From the NCBI RefSeq assembly GCF_003259195.1, contig NZ_QJPK01000012.1, forward strand, positions 42,096 through 106,095: DNA of 64,000 bases. Direction: 5' to 3'. Shown in pieces: positions 39,768 through 48,698 of the stretch (positions are counted from its first letter, which is position 1; the number at the start of each line of letters is the position of its first letter). The notes under the pieces are model-generated. The model saw only the letters and a program-made list of their open reading frames with translations, was not told the origin of the DNA and ran no database searches. The stretch comes from Paracoccus sediminilitoris (GTDB lineage: Bacteria > Pseudomonadota > Alphaproteobacteria > Rhodobacterales > Rhodobacteraceae). The position numbers and the translations under genes are program-made.

Positions 39768-42008
39768 TCACGATTGCACCCAAGCCAAGTCGACGCGCGA
39801 GCCGTCGGATGCCGTGAAGGTCAGCACCGGCTGTCCCGCCAAGGGCGCGTCCGCGCGATCCGCCCACCGCGCCGACAGACCGCGCCCTTCCAAGACACGC
39901 CTGATGGCGACCTGTCCGTCATCCATCACCGCACAGGCATCCGCGCGCTGCAGGAAGACGGCTTCCTGGCCGCGCAGCTGCAGCAGGTCACGTGTCCAGC
40001 GGGCCTTGGTCGCGCCGAAGCCGTCGCCGTTGGGAAGGTCCGACAGGTGATCCCAATTGACGGCAAGGCGGTTGTCGGGATCGGTCAAGGCCAAGAACTG
40101 ATCCTCGGACCCGCGATAGATGTCGGGAAAGCCCGGCATGACCATCTTGAACAGCAGCTGCGCCATGGCCAGCGATTGTCCCCGGGCGATCAGCCGGTCC
40201 AGCGCAGGAGGCGCTGCGGATTTCCAACGGTCAAGAATGGCGTGACCAAGATCGGCTGCGGCGGCCTCGGCGTTTTCATCGGGATTGGACCAGAAACTGG
40301 TCAGCTTGGCCTCGCGCATGGCCTTTTCCATGTGCTGGGCAAGGCGGTCGCCCGCATCCTGCGCCCCATAAAGTGCCAGCGCCGATTGCAGCAGATACCA
40401 TTGCCAATCGGGCGTCACATGACGGGCGCAGGGTAGGCCGGCCGTGTCCTGCATCAGGGACGCAAAGTCCTGGGGCAAATGGCTGATGGCGACCAGACGC
40501 ATGCGCGAATCTTCGGATCGCTTGGTGTCGTGGGTCGAGGTCAGGACCATCCCCGTCGGGCTGGCATTCGCCAGAAAACGCGACGCCTCCATGGCCGTTA
40601 CCGTGGGTTCGTCAGGTTCGGCACCGACTTCGTTGGCAGCCAGAAAGCGGGTCCAGCGGAAACCGGCGGTATCCTCCTGCGATTTGGCAAGAAGCGCGCC
40701 CGACACCTGCTGAAAGCGGGTGACGAAGGCATGCTGGGCCTCGGTCTGGGGGTCGCAGATGATGTCCTGCAGCATGCGCAGCACCACGTCCGAACGCAGG
40801 CCCTGCGCCGCTTCGTCAGCCACCTGCGCGATCAGCGCGCGGTCTTCGGCCGATGCCGGACCATCGTGGACATAGCTACGATAGCGCGGCATCGCGACCA
40901 GAAGGGCGGTGACGGCCTCGCGCAGGGATTCGGGTCCGGGCTGGGCCACCGTCGAACCGGCGCAGGCATCGGCCGCCATGCCCGCCAGCTGACGCCGTTC
41001 GGCGGCCAGTTCATTGTCCAGGATATCGGTCTTGGAGCGGATCAACTCGGCATGAAAGCTGACGTCGTTGCCGGTGACGCGGCGCCAGTCGGCATCCAGA
41101 CGTTGCAATCCGGTGCCGTCGGTCAGCATGCGCGCGATCAGGCGTGCGGCCTCATAGCCGGTGGTTCCGGCGGTGGGCCATTCGGGGGGCAATGTCTCGT
41201 CGCGGACCAGGATCTTCTCGACCCAGATCGGGGTGTCGGGCAGCTCGGCCTTCAAATGACGCAGATAGCCCGCCGGATCCACCAGCCCGTCGATATGATC
41301 GACCCGAAGCCCCTGGACCAGACCTTGCCGCACCAGGTCCAGGATCAGCGCATGGGTGTCGTGAAAGACGCGCGGATCTTCGACCCGCATGCCGATCAGC
41401 CCGGTGACGTTGAAGAAACGCCTGTGGGTGATGCCGTCACGGTCCAGGTCGCTATGGGCAAGACGCCAATGCTGCGCCTCGTGGACGTCGCGCAGGTCAC
41501 CGCTCTGCGTCCCTTCGGCCAGCGGAATGGCCAGATCGCCCATGCGCCACATGCCGTCCGACACGCTGAAGGCGTCTTCGGCCATCAGCTTTTCGAACGG
41601 TTCGGGCAGGAAGGGCAGGATCAGCGGGCCCGCCTGCCAGTCGATGTCGAAATGCGGGGCATAGCGGCTGGACGGACCATGCCGCAGCACATCCGCCAGC
41701 CAGGGATTTTCAGGGGAAAACGCCGTGTGGTTGGGAACGATGTCCAGGATGATGCCCAAGCCTGCCGCCTGCGCCGCCCTGGCCAGGGCGCGAAATCCTT
41801 CGGCCCCGCCCAGGACAGGATCGATCTGCGAAGGATCGGTGATGTCATAGCCATGGGTCGAACCGGTGCCCGCCGTGAAGATCGGCGACAGGTAGAGATG
41901 CGATATTCCCAGATCCGCGATATAGCCAAGATGCGAACTCAGACTGTCGAAATCCAGACCGTCACGCAGTTGCACGCGATAGGTGGCGGTCGGAATGCTT
42001 GGCATCAT
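39768..42008 (-). CDS. treY: Malto-oligosyltrehalose synthase
   Basis: TreY rearranges the reducing-end alpha-1,4 bond of malto-oligosaccharides into alpha,alpha-1,1, giving malto-oligosyltrehalose. The 746-residue GH13 enzyme begins IPTATYRVQLRDGLDFDSL and has YLSPIFTAGTGSTHGYDITD, DIVPNHTAF, the catalytic GLRVDHIDGLVDP and IWVEKILVRDE, and FLALTDPDNRLAVNWDHL near the end. Its start overlaps treZ by 47 bases, so it is probably translated by ribosomes finishing treZ. Confidence 0.94.
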   Translation of the reverse strand: MMPSIPTATYRVQLRDGLDFDSLSSHLGYIADLGISHLYLSPIFTAGTGSTHGYDITDPSQIDPVLGGAEGFRALARAAQAAGLGIILDIVPNHTAFSPENPWLADVLRHGPSSRYAPHFDIDWQAGPLILPFLPEPFEKLMAEDAFSVSDGMWRMGDLAIPLAEGTQSGDLRDVHEAQHWRLAHSDLDRDGITHRRFFNVTGLIGMRVEDPRVFHDTHALILDLVRQGLVQGLRVDHIDGLVDPAGYLRHLKAELPDTPIWVEKILVRDETLPPEWPTAGTTGYEAARLIARMLTDGTGLQRLDADWRRVTGNDVSFHAELIRSKTDILDNELAAERRQLAGMAADACAGSTVAQPGPESLREAVTALLVAMPRYRSYVHDGPASAEDRALIAQVADEAAQGLRSDVVLRMLQDIICDPQTEAQHAFVTRFQQVSGALLAKSQEDTAGFRWTRFLAANEVGAEPDEPTVTAMEASRFLANASPTGMVLTSTHDTKRSEDSRMRLVAISHLPQDFASLMQDTAGLPCARHVTPDWQWYLLQSALALYGAQDAGDRLAQHMEKAMREAKLTSFWSNPDENAEAAAADLGHAILDRWKSAAPPALDRLIARGQSLAMAQLLFKMVMPGFPDIYRGSEDQFLALTDPDNRLAVNWDHLSDLPNGDGFGATKARWTRDLLQLRGQEAVFLQRADACAVMDDGQVAIRRVLEGRGLSARWADRADAPLAGQPVLTFTASDGSRVDLAWVQS

Positions 42009-43701
42009 GATGAATGGCCCTTGCTGTCAGCGCGTAATCTGCATTGGGATGGCCGGCGCGGAAATTTGCGTCGGGGATCGGGTTCGGGTCAGGTTGACCG
42101 AAAGCCAGCGACAAGGCCAGCGTTCCGGCCGCAAATCGCCATTCGGCGCGGATCAGGCCCGGCGCAGGCCGCGTGACCTCCACACCAAGCCGCGGCGAGG
42201 CGATCAGCGGCATCACATGCGCGGCCCGGAAATGAAGCGCCTTGCGGGTCAGCTCGATCCAGGCGCTGGCTGACGCATCCTCGTTCCAGCTCAGCTTGGA
42301 TCGCAGGAAGGTCGCGGGCGACAGCGGGTCGGGAACCGATTTGCCCAAGGCGGCGATCTCGGCGAACTCGGATGCGCGTCCGTCCCGAACCGCCTGGGCC
42401 AGATCGCCCTCGAAATCGGCAAAGAACTGGAAGGGGGCGGTTTCACCACGCTCTTCGCCCATGAAGACCATCGGGACATAGGGCGAGATCAGCAGCAACG
42501 CATAGGCCGCGGCAACGGCGCGGGGGTCGCCCAAAGTGATCAGCCGGTCGCCCATGGCGCGGTTGCCGACCTGGTCATGGGTCTGGACCGCGTTGACAAA
42601 GCCCGTCACGGGAAGGTCACCACAGGGGGCGCCGCGCGGCGCGGCAAGGTGGGGGCGGGGCTGGCCTTCCTCGACATGGCCCCGCGCTAATGCGGTTGCC
42701 AGATCACCCACGGGATCGTCGGCGAAGCTGGCATAATAGCTTCCATTCTCGCCGGTCAGGGCGACGTGGATGGCATGATGGAAATCATCGTTCCAAGTGG
42801 CGTCATAGCCCGCCTGCCGCAGGTCGGGAATATTTCGCTCATCCTCGGTGATCAGGTGGCGGCGCGGGGACAGGGCATGAACCTCCTCCGCCAGGCGCGT
42901 CATGAACGCATCGGCACCCGGCCCCTGGATCTGATGGACGGCATCCAGGCGCAAGCCGTCGAAGCGGTATTCGTCCAACCAATGCAACGCGCAGTCAATC
43001 CAGAATTCCTGCACTGCTGGCCGAGAGAAATCGATGGCCGGACCCCAGGGGGTCTTACGGGAGGCATCGAAGAAATCGGGTGAACTGTGATGAATGAGCG
43101 CGCCTTCGGGGCCGAAATGGTTCATCACCAGATCCAGGTAGACCATCAGCCCGCAGTCATGGGCAGCATCAATTAACCGTTTCAGGTCGCCGGGTGATCC
43201 ATAAACCGGGTGAGGCGCATAGGGAAGCACGCCGTCATAGCCCCAGCCGCGCTGACCCGCGAACTGACCCACCGGCATCAGCTGGATGGCGGTAAAGCCC
43301 ATCTCGGCCAGCTGAACCACCTTGTCCTGGGCCGAGGCGAAAGTGCCCTGCGGCGTGAAGGTCCCGACATGCATTTCATAGATCACTGCTTGAGACCAAG
43401 GGCGGCCCTGCCAGTTGCAGCGCCATGCGTGACTGTCCGGAAGCATCAGAACCGAGGCGCCATCGACACTGCCCGCCTGCAGCCTGCTGGCCGGGTCCGG
43501 CATCACCACCCCATCGACGTCAAAACGATAGCAGCTGCCAGGGGCGGCTTGAAGATCGGCACACCAGACCCCGTTTTCGGTATGCGTCATCGGCTGGGGG
43601 GTGTCGTCCAGCAGGATCTGGACACGTTCAACCTTTGGTGCCCAAAGACAAACCTGCCACGTACCATCCGAATATCGGGGGCCCCAGAATCGCTGCTGCA
43701 T
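41962..43701 (-). CDS. treZ: Malto-oligosyltrehalose trehalohydrolase
   Basis: TreZ releases trehalose from malto-oligosyltrehalose. The 579-residue protein has an N-terminal beta domain (about 1-95), then a GH13 barrel with IYEMHVGTFTPQGTF, LDLVMNHFGPEG, the nucleophile in YRFDGLRLDAVHQI, the acid in HLITEDERN and QTHDQVGNRAMGDRL. The ATG at 43701 follows GGGGGGTGAC; longer frames upstream lack family likeness. It is the first gene of the treZ-treY-glgC-glgX run. Trehalose and the glycine betaine made by betIBA are both compatible solutes. Confidence 0.94.
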   Translation of the reverse strand: MQQRFWGPRYSDGTWQVCLWAPKVERVQILLDDTPQPMTHTENGVWCADLQAAPGSCYRFDVDGVVMPDPASRLQAGSVDGASVLMLPDSHAWRCNWQGRPWSQAVIYEMHVGTFTPQGTFASAQDKVVQLAEMGFTAIQLMPVGQFAGQRGWGYDGVLPYAPHPVYGSPGDLKRLIDAAHDCGLMVYLDLVMNHFGPEGALIHHSSPDFFDASRKTPWGPAIDFSRPAVQEFWIDCALHWLDEYRFDGLRLDAVHQIQGPGADAFMTRLAEEVHALSPRRHLITEDERNIPDLRQAGYDATWNDDFHHAIHVALTGENGSYYASFADDPVGDLATALARGHVEEGQPRPHLAAPRGAPCGDLPVTGFVNAVQTHDQVGNRAMGDRLITLGDPRAVAAAYALLLISPYVPMVFMGEERGETAPFQFFADFEGDLAQAVRDGRASEFAEIAALGKSVPDPLSPATFLRSKLSWNEDASASAWIELTRKALHFRAAHVMPLIASPRLGVEVTRPAPGLIRAEWRFAAGTLALSLAFGQPDPNPIPDANFRAGHPNADYALTARAIHHDAKHSDRHLSRATA

Positions 43702-43926
43702 GTCACCCCCCTGCACACCTATCCCATTGGGTAATGATGCTGAAGGCCGAGCCGTTCCAACAATAGACAAAAAGCAATGCCCAACGCGTCATTCGCGACC
43801 GGTCACAGGCTGACGATGCATGGTGAAGGCGGTCTACTGCGCGGCAACTGGGCAGAAGGCTGACCCGGACGGATCGCGAATGCCCCTGCCATTGCGTTGG
43901 TCGCATTTGGATGATGCGGATATGCG

Positions 43927-43948
43927 AAGGGGCCCCGCGTGGCCCCTT
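43927..43948 (-). terminator. Hairpin downstream of the 50-residue gene
   Basis: AAGGGGCC and GGCCCCTT form a perfect eight-base stem around a six-base loop, 23 bases past the stop of the small gene. No T run follows. Confidence 0.5.
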
Positions 43949-43971
43949 GGTCGTCACCGTGCAATCCGCGA

Positions 43972-44124
43972 TCAGGCGGCCTTGCGTGCGTCCAGTTCGC
44001 TGACGACATAACGCGGCGCGTCTTCGCGAACATAATATCCGTACATCTGGTCCAGCACTGCCTCGGCTTCGATGCTGCGCTTGCGGTCTTCGATGCTCAG
44101 CGGCTTCTGTTCGATCTTGGTCAT
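43972..44124 (-). CDS. Small 50-residue hypothetical protein
   Basis: An ATG-to-TGA frame reads MTKIEQKPLSIEDRKRSI, EAEAVLDQMYGYYVRED and ends VVSELDARKAA. It is highly charged, without signal peptide or membrane span, and should be mostly helical. I do not recognise a named family. Support for it being real comes from its own flanks: an operator-like palindrome upstream, a stable hairpin downstream, and a good coding pattern in an otherwise empty gap between treZ and tyrS. The ribosome-binding site (AGGATATGGAATC before ATG) is moderate. Confidence 0.6.
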   Translation of the reverse strand: MTKIEQKPLSIEDRKRSIEAEAVLDQMYGYYVREDAPRYVVSELDARKAA

Positions 44125-44170
44125 GATTCCATATCCTGGGATTCGGTTTTCCTGCCCCGGGGATCACTTA

Positions 44171-44186
44171 TTGATCGGTCAGTCAA
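44171..44186. promoter_or_regulatory. Second BetI-like palindrome, upstream of the 50-residue gene
   Basis: TTGATCGGTCAGTCAA differs from the choX-betI box (TTGATTGGTTAGTCAA) by only two transitions. It lies 47 bases before the small gene's ATG. A weak promoter (CTGACC, 17 bases, TATTTT on the minus strand) sits just upstream, so a bound repressor would cover the start of transcription. It may belong to BetI or to another TetR-type regulator. Confidence 0.45.
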
Positions 44187-44237
44187 AATACCACCGCCCT
44201 GACGCAAGGTCAGAGCGATGGTATCCTCAAGTTTGCG

Positions 44238-45494
44238 TCAACTGGCCGTGCCTTCCAGGCGCAACATCCGGTGCTTCTTCTTGCCCACCGACACCTTGAT
44301 GCCCGATTGCAGGGCGGCCGGGTCGATCATCGTCTGGGGATCGGTGACGGGGTCGTTGTCCATGCGCAGACCGCCCTCGGCGATCAGGCGCTTGGCCTCC
44401 TTGCCCGATGCGACGATGCCCGACTGGACCAGCGCCTGGATCACGCTCAGCCCGTCGGTCGCCGTATCAGCAGGCAGCATGGCAACCTCCAGATCGCCAC
44501 CGGCGCCGCCCTGTTCAAAGACCTGGCGCGCGGTCGCCTCGGCGCTGGCGGCGGCATCGGCGCCGTGCAGCAGGGTGGTGACCTCATTGGCCAGCAGGAC
44601 CTTGGCGGCGTTGATCTCGGACCCTTCCAGCGCGCCCAGACGGTCGCATTCCTCGACCGGCAGTTCGGTATAGAGCTTCAGGAAGCGGCCCACATCGGCA
44701 TCGGTCGTGTTGCGCCAGAACTGCCAGAATTCATAGGGCGACAGCATCGCGCCGTTCAGCCAGACCGCCCCGCCCGCGGATTTGCCCATCTTGCGCCCGT
44801 CGCTGGTGGTCAGCAGCGGCGAGGTCAGTCCGAACAACGGCGTGTCGTCCACGCGGCGCGTCAGGTCGATGCCGTTGATGATGTTGCCCCACTGGTCCGA
44901 TCCGCCCATCTGCAACTGGCAGCCATAGCGGCGGTTCAGTTCCAGAAAATCATAGGCCTGCAGGATCATGTAGTTGAATTCCAGAAAGGACAGCGACTGT
45001 TCGCGGTCCAGGCGGGATTTCACGGATTCAAACGACAGCATCCGGTTGACGCTGAAATGCCGCCCGATGTCGCGCAGGAAGGTCAGATAGTTCAGCCCGT
45101 CCAGCCATTCGGCGTTGTTCAGCATCTGCGCGCCGTCATCGCCGTAATCCAAGTAGCGTGCAAACACCTGCTGCATGCCATCGATATTCGTCTGGATCGC
45201 GGCATCGTCCAGCAGCGGGCGTTCGTCGCTGCGGAAGGATGGGTCGCCCACCTTGGTCGTGCCGCCGCCCATCAGGGTGATCGGACGGTTGCCGGTCTTC
45301 TGGAACCAGCGCAGCATCATGACATTCAGCAGGTGGCCCACATGCAGGCTGGCCGCCGTCGCGTCATAGCCGATATAGGCGGTGACCGGCCCGGCAAGCA
45401 GTGCCTTGTCCAAAGTTTCGTAATCCGTGCAGTCGGCCAGATAGCCGCGCTCGGTCATCACGCGCAGGAAGTCGGATTTGGGCTGATAGGTCAT
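44238..45494 (-). CDS. tyrS: Tyrosyl-tRNA synthetase
   Basis: TyrS charges tRNA-Tyr. The 418-residue class I synthetase has [16 protein letters not shown] (HIGH-type motif), the tyrosine pocket YMILQAYDF and GGSDQWGNI, the KMSKS-type loop [10 protein letters not shown], and a C-terminal S4-like RNA-binding domain (about 350-418, [18 protein letters not shown]). The ATG at 45494 has AAGGATG before it at good spacing; an ATG three codons earlier abuts the Shine-Dalgarno and is less likely. It is divergent from anmK. Confidence 0.96.
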   Translation of the reverse strand: MTYQPKSDFLRVMTERGYLADCTDYETLDKALLAGPVTAYIGYDATAASLHVGHLLNVMMLRWFQKTGNRPITLMGGGTTKVGDPSFRSDERPLLDDAAIQTNIDGMQQVFARYLDYGDDGAQMLNNAEWLDGLNYLTFLRDIGRHFSVNRMLSFESVKSRLDREQSLSFLEFNYMILQAYDFLELNRRYGCQLQMGGSDQWGNIINGIDLTRRVDDTPLFGLTSPLLTTSDGRKMGKSAGGAVWLNGAMLSPYEFWQFWRNTTDADVGRFLKLYTELPVEECDRLGALEGSEINAAKVLLANEVTTLLHGADAAASAEATARQVFEQGGAGGDLEVAMLPADTATDGLSVIQALVQSGIVASGKEAKRLIAEGGLRMDNDPVTDPQTMIDPAALQSGIKVSVGKKKHRMLRLEGTAS

Positions 45495-45554
45495 GGGCTT
45501 CATCCTTTTGAACGCTCGCGATATACAGGCTGCGGCAATAAAGGAAAAGGCGCG

Positions 45555-46652
45555 ATGATCCGGGTTTTGGGGATGATGTCGGGAACCTCGCTGGACGGGG
45601 TGGACGCGGCGATGATCGAGACCGACGGCGAACGGATCGCCGCCTTTGGCGACAGCGGCTTCCGCGCGTTTTCCGACAACGAGGCCGCGGTGCTGCACGC
45701 GGCGCTTGGGTCATGGCATGACGCGCCCTGCGTCCCCGAGGCGGCAAGGCTGGTTGAGGACAGCCATGCCGACTTGGCCCGCCGGTTTCCGCAGGCGCAG
45801 ATCGTGGGCTTTCACGGCCAGACGCTGGCCCATGACCCGCGGGGTCGCGGCACCCATCAGGCGGGCAGCGGGGCAGACCTTGCCCGCGCCATCGACCGGC
45901 CCGTCGTGTGGGATTTCCGGTCCGAGGACGTCCGCCAGGGCGGCGAAGGTGCGCCGCTGGTGCCGTTCTTCCACTGGGCCTGCGCGGAATGGGCCGTGGG
46001 GCAGGGGTATCTGCCATCGGCCCCTGTGGCTTTTCTGAACCTTGGCGGCGTGGGCAATATCAGCTGGGTCGATCCGCGCAGGGCGGCGCCCGAAGATGAC
46101 GGGGCCTGCATCGCCTTTGATACCGGCCCCGCCAACGCGCCCCTGAACGACCTGATGCGCCGTCGCCTGCACCGGACACGCGATGAAGGCGGCGCATTGG
46201 CCGCCAGCGGGCGGTCCGATGCGGTCATCATCGCGGATTTCCTGTCGCACCCCTATTTCGCCCGACCTGCCCCGAAATCGCTGGACCGCGACCAGTTCGC
46301 CGATCTGATCCGCGCGGTCGAAGCGCTGGACGTCGCGGATGCGGCGGCGACGCTGGTGGCGGCGGTGTCGGGCTCGGTGGCGGCGGGGATGCGCTGGCTG
46401 CCCGGGGGATGTTCGCAGGTTCTGGTCTGCGGCGGCGGTCGCCATAACGCCGCCATGATGGACGCCCTGCGGCGGGATCTGGGCATCCCTGTCTTGCCGA
46501 TCGAAACCATCGGCCTGGATGGCGATATGCTGGAGGCGCAGGCCTTCGGCTGGATGGCGGTTCGGGTGATGCGGGGGCTGCCGATCTCGGGCCCGATGAC
46601 GACGGGCGTGCCCGCGCCGGTCTGTGGCGGACGGATCAGCCACCCAAGATAG
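45555..46652 (+). CDS. anmK: Anhydro-N-acetylmuramic acid kinase
   Basis: AnmK opens and phosphorylates anhydro-MurNAc, returning cell-wall turnover products to metabolism as MurNAc-6-phosphate. The 365-residue ASKHA-fold kinase has [53 protein letters not shown] and [19 protein letters not shown] precedes the ATG. It faces away from tyrS; their 60-base gap must hold both promoters. No murQ is in the window. Confidence 0.95.
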   Translation: MIRVLGMMSGTSLDGVDAAMIETDGERIAAFGDSGFRAFSDNEAAVLHAALGSWHDAPCVPEAARLVEDSHADLARRFPQAQIVGFHGQTLAHDPRGRGTHQAGSGADLARAIDRPVVWDFRSEDVRQGGEGAPLVPFFHWACAEWAVGQGYLPSAPVAFLNLGGVGNISWVDPRRAAPEDDGACIAFDTGPANAPLNDLMRRRLHRTRDEGGALAASGRSDAVIIADFLSHPYFARPAPKSLDRDQFADLIRAVEALDVADAAATLVAAVSGSVAAGMRWLPGGCSQVLVCGGGRHNAAMMDALRRDLGIPVLPIETIGLDGDMLEAQAFGWMAVRVMRGLPISGPMTTGVPAPVCGGRISHPR

Positions 46653-46732
46653 GGTCACGCAAGGAACCCTTGCCGACCTTGGTGGTTGGAACGGGAACGC
46701 CCTCGGGCGCCCGTATCACCAAGGAGGATATG

Positions 46733-48052
46733 ATGGTCAGACATCTGTTGGGAACCGCCGCCGCCGTCGCATTGCTGACCGGCCCCGCCTTTGCACAGGA
46801 TGCCGAAGAAGGCGCCGAGCAGGGCAGCTTGACCGTGGAACAATGCGCAGCGACCGTCACGGTCACCCAGACCCCGCCGACCGTCACGGTCACCATGCCC
46901 GAGGCTGAAGGCGGTGAGCCGACCGTCACCGTCACCCAGGCCGCCCCCGAGGTTTCCGTCGAGAATTGTGCACCGAAGGTCATCGGTCCCGATGGCGAGG
47001 AAATGCAAGCCGAGGTCACCGAGGCAGAGCCCGAGATCACCATCAATGCCCCCGAAACCGCCGAGCTGGCGGTCGAACGGATGGAGGGTGGTGACGCGGC
47101 AGCAGAGCCGGCGATGACGGAGAGCCCAGAGGCCGAGGATGCTGCGGCACCGGAAGAACCGGCGGCTGAGGAAGCTGCGACCGGCGAGGCCGATGCCCCC
47201 GAAGCCGCAGCGTATGACGCCATGGCAGAGGAACCTGCGGCAGGGGAGCCGATGGCCGTGCAGCCCGAACAGGAAGGCGATGACCAGCCGGCCCCAGCAG
47301 ATGAGACCGCAGAGCAGGCGCCCCAGAATGCTGAAGGCGCCGATGCCAGCGAGGCCAATTCCGACGCCGATGCGAAGGACCAGATGGGTGAAGCCCCCGA
47401 GGCCGAAGACGAAGCCATAAATGACGCCGAACCCGTCGTGCAGCCCGCTGCCGATCCGACAGCAGACATGAATGCACCCCTCGAGGATGGCACGGCCGAG
47501 GCAGCCTCGGAAAGCATGACCGAACCGACCGAGGCGATGCCCGCATCCGATCCGCTGGCCAGCAACGAGACGACCACTGACCGGGCGTCGACCGATGAAA
47601 CCACCGAAAATGTCGATCCTGCGGAACTGCCTGTCGAGGCCGACGCTACCGAGGAAGCTCCTGCTGTTGCAACAAGCGACGAAGCTGCTGCCGATCAGGC
47701 CGCTATGGGCACGGCGCCCAGTTCGGGTGAGGTCGAGGCAACGGTCAATGCCATCGCCCTGCGCGAAGGCAGTGTTCTGGTCGACGCCGACGAGGTAATG
47801 GCCGAGGGGATGGACGGAACCCCGGTTTTCAGTTCGGACGATCAAGAAGTCGGCGAGATCTCGATGTTCGATGCCGAACAGCAGGCTGCCATTATCGGCG
47901 TGGGCGGTTTCTTGGGGCTGGGTGAAAAGGACGTCGCGCTGCCGCTGGCGGATCTGTCCTTCCAGCAGGATGGGGACGGTGAACTGCGTGCCTATATCGC
48001 GACGCCTTCGGACCAGATCGAAGCGCTGCCTGAGCATCAGGCCAGCGAATAA
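46733..48052 (+). CDS. Acidic, low-complexity secreted protein with C-terminal PRC-barrel domain
   Basis: A 439-residue protein with a signal peptide (cleavage near AFA-QDAEE). A Thr/Val repeat region follows (TVTVTQTPPTVTVTMPEAEG, TVTVTQAAPEVSVENC, about 35-80), then about 250 residues made almost only of Ala, Glu, Asp, Pro, Thr and Ser. The last 100 residues look like a PRC-barrel: VLVDADEVMAEGMDGTPVFSSDDQEVGEISMF and GVGGFLGLGEKDVALPLADL. Such proteins are periplasmic; the acidic part would be disordered and could bind cations. ATG 46733 is five bases after AAGGAGG; one codon earlier is also possible. Confidence 0.78.
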   Translation: MVRHLLGTAAAVALLTGPAFAQDAEEGAEQGSLTVEQCAATVTVTQTPPTVTVTMPEAEGGEPTVTVTQAAPEVSVENCAPKVIGPDGEEMQAEVTEAEPEITINAPETAELAVERMEGGDAAAEPAMTESPEAEDAAAPEEPAAEEAATGEADAPEAAAYDAMAEEPAAGEPMAVQPEQEGDDQPAPADETAEQAPQNAEGADASEANSDADAKDQMGEAPEAEDEAINDAEPVVQPAADPTADMNAPLEDGTAEAASESMTEPTEAMPASDPLASNETTTDRASTDETTENVDPAELPVEADATEEAPAVATSDEAAADQAAMGTAPSSGEVEATVNAIALREGSVLVDADEVMAEGMDGTPVFSSDDQEVGEISMFDAEQQAAIIGVGGFLGLGEKDVALPLADLSFQQDGDGELRAYIATPSDQIEALPEHQASE

Positions 48053-48126
48053 TTCGCGAATTCCTCAAGAAATAACAATGCCTTCAAAATAATGGCGGAT
48101 ATTTTAGAAAAATGTCACGGGCGGCC

Positions 48127-48155
48127 TTGACGGGGTCGCCCGCTGTGAGTAGACA
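48127..48155 (+). promoter_or_regulatory. Promoter of the tRNA-Asp array
   Basis: TTGACG and TAGACA are separated by exactly 17 bases and lie 42 bases upstream of the first tRNA. An inverted repeat (ACTCCAG / CTGGAGT, about 48164-48186) lies in the leader. No equivalent promoter lies in the 27-base spacers, so all four tRNAs probably come from one transcript. Confidence 0.65.
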
Positions 48156-48197
48156 CCGCCTTACTCCAGAGGACGAACGCTGGAGTGAATGAGTTGG

Positions 48198-48274
48198 GCG
48201 GTTGTAGCTCAGTTGGTTAGAGTACCGGCCTGTCACGCCGGGGGTCGCGGGTTCGAGCCCCGTCAACCGCGCCA
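48198..48274 (+). tRNA. tRNA-Asp (GUC), copy 1
   Basis: A 77-base tRNA with acceptor stem GCGGTTG / CAACCGC, D-arm TAGCTCAGTTGGTTAGAG, anticodon loop CTGTCAC (anticodon GTC, Asp), T-arm GGGTTCGAGCCC and an encoded CCA end. Copy 1 is preceded by a different leader from the other three. Confidence 0.97.
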
Positions 48275-48301
48275 TAACTCATTTTTCGTCCGAAGATATG
48301 C

Positions 48302-48378
48302 GCGGTTGTAGCTCAGTTGGTTAGAGTACCGGCCTGTCACGCCGGGGGTCGCGGGTTCGAGCCCCGTCAACCGCGCCA
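48302..48378 (+). tRNA. tRNA-Asp (GUC), copy 2
   Basis: Identical to copy 1 in all 77 bases including CCA. It starts exactly 104 bases later, after the 27-base spacer that begins TAACTCATTTTTCG. Confidence 0.97.
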
Positions 48379-48405
48379 TAACTCATTTTTCGTCCGAAGA
48401 TATGC

Positions 48406-48482
48406 GCGGTTGTAGCTCAGTTGGTTAGAGTACCGGCCTGTCACGCCGGGGGTCGCGGGTTCGAGCCCCGTCAACCGCGCCA
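48406..48482 (+). tRNA. tRNA-Asp (GUC), copy 3
   Basis: Identical to copies 1 and 2, again 104 bases further on, with the same 27-base spacer. Confidence 0.97.
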
Positions 48483-48509
48483 TAACTCATTTTTCGTCCG
48501 AAGATATGC

Positions 48510-48586
48510 GCGGTTGTAGCTCAGTTGGTTAGAGTACCGGCCTGTCACGCCGGGGGTCGCGGGTTCGAGCCCCGTCAACCGCGCCA
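48510..48586 (+). tRNA. tRNA-Asp (GUC), copy 4
   Basis: Identical to the other copies. It is the last unit: the spacer sequence is not repeated after it, and TTTCTTCACCTTTCCCG follows the CCA end before proA. Confidence 0.97.
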
Positions 48587-48698
48587 TTTCTTCACCTTTC
48601 CCGAACATGACGACAGACGACTTGGAAAACCGCCCCTGCGGGGGTGCAGCTTGGTTCGGCTGCCTAGTTTTCACGCGCGATGGCGCAGGGGGATGACG

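Larger units (their letters stand above)
48198..48586 (+). repeat. 104-bp perfect tandem repeat containing tRNA-Asp
   Basis: Three full units of tRNA plus 27-base spacer and a fourth tRNA form a head-to-tail array with no mismatch that I can find. Identity of the spacers as well as the tRNAs points to recent unequal exchange or active homogenisation. Confidence 0.95.

Noticed and set aside
43733..43758. GGAAC-N17-CATT upstream of treZ, resembling an EcfG general-stress promoter
   Set aside because: The -10 part deviates from CGTT, the spacing is uncertain, and many Rhodobacterales lack EcfG.
46655..48037. A 460-codon frame opposite the acidic PRC-barrel protein
   Set aside because: The plus strand has a strong ribosome site, a signal peptide and a PRC-barrel; the antisense frame is explained by the GC-rich acidic codons.
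48198..48586. Regularly spaced repeats resembling a CRISPR array
   Set aside because: The repeats are complete tRNA-Asp genes and the spacers are identical, not unique.
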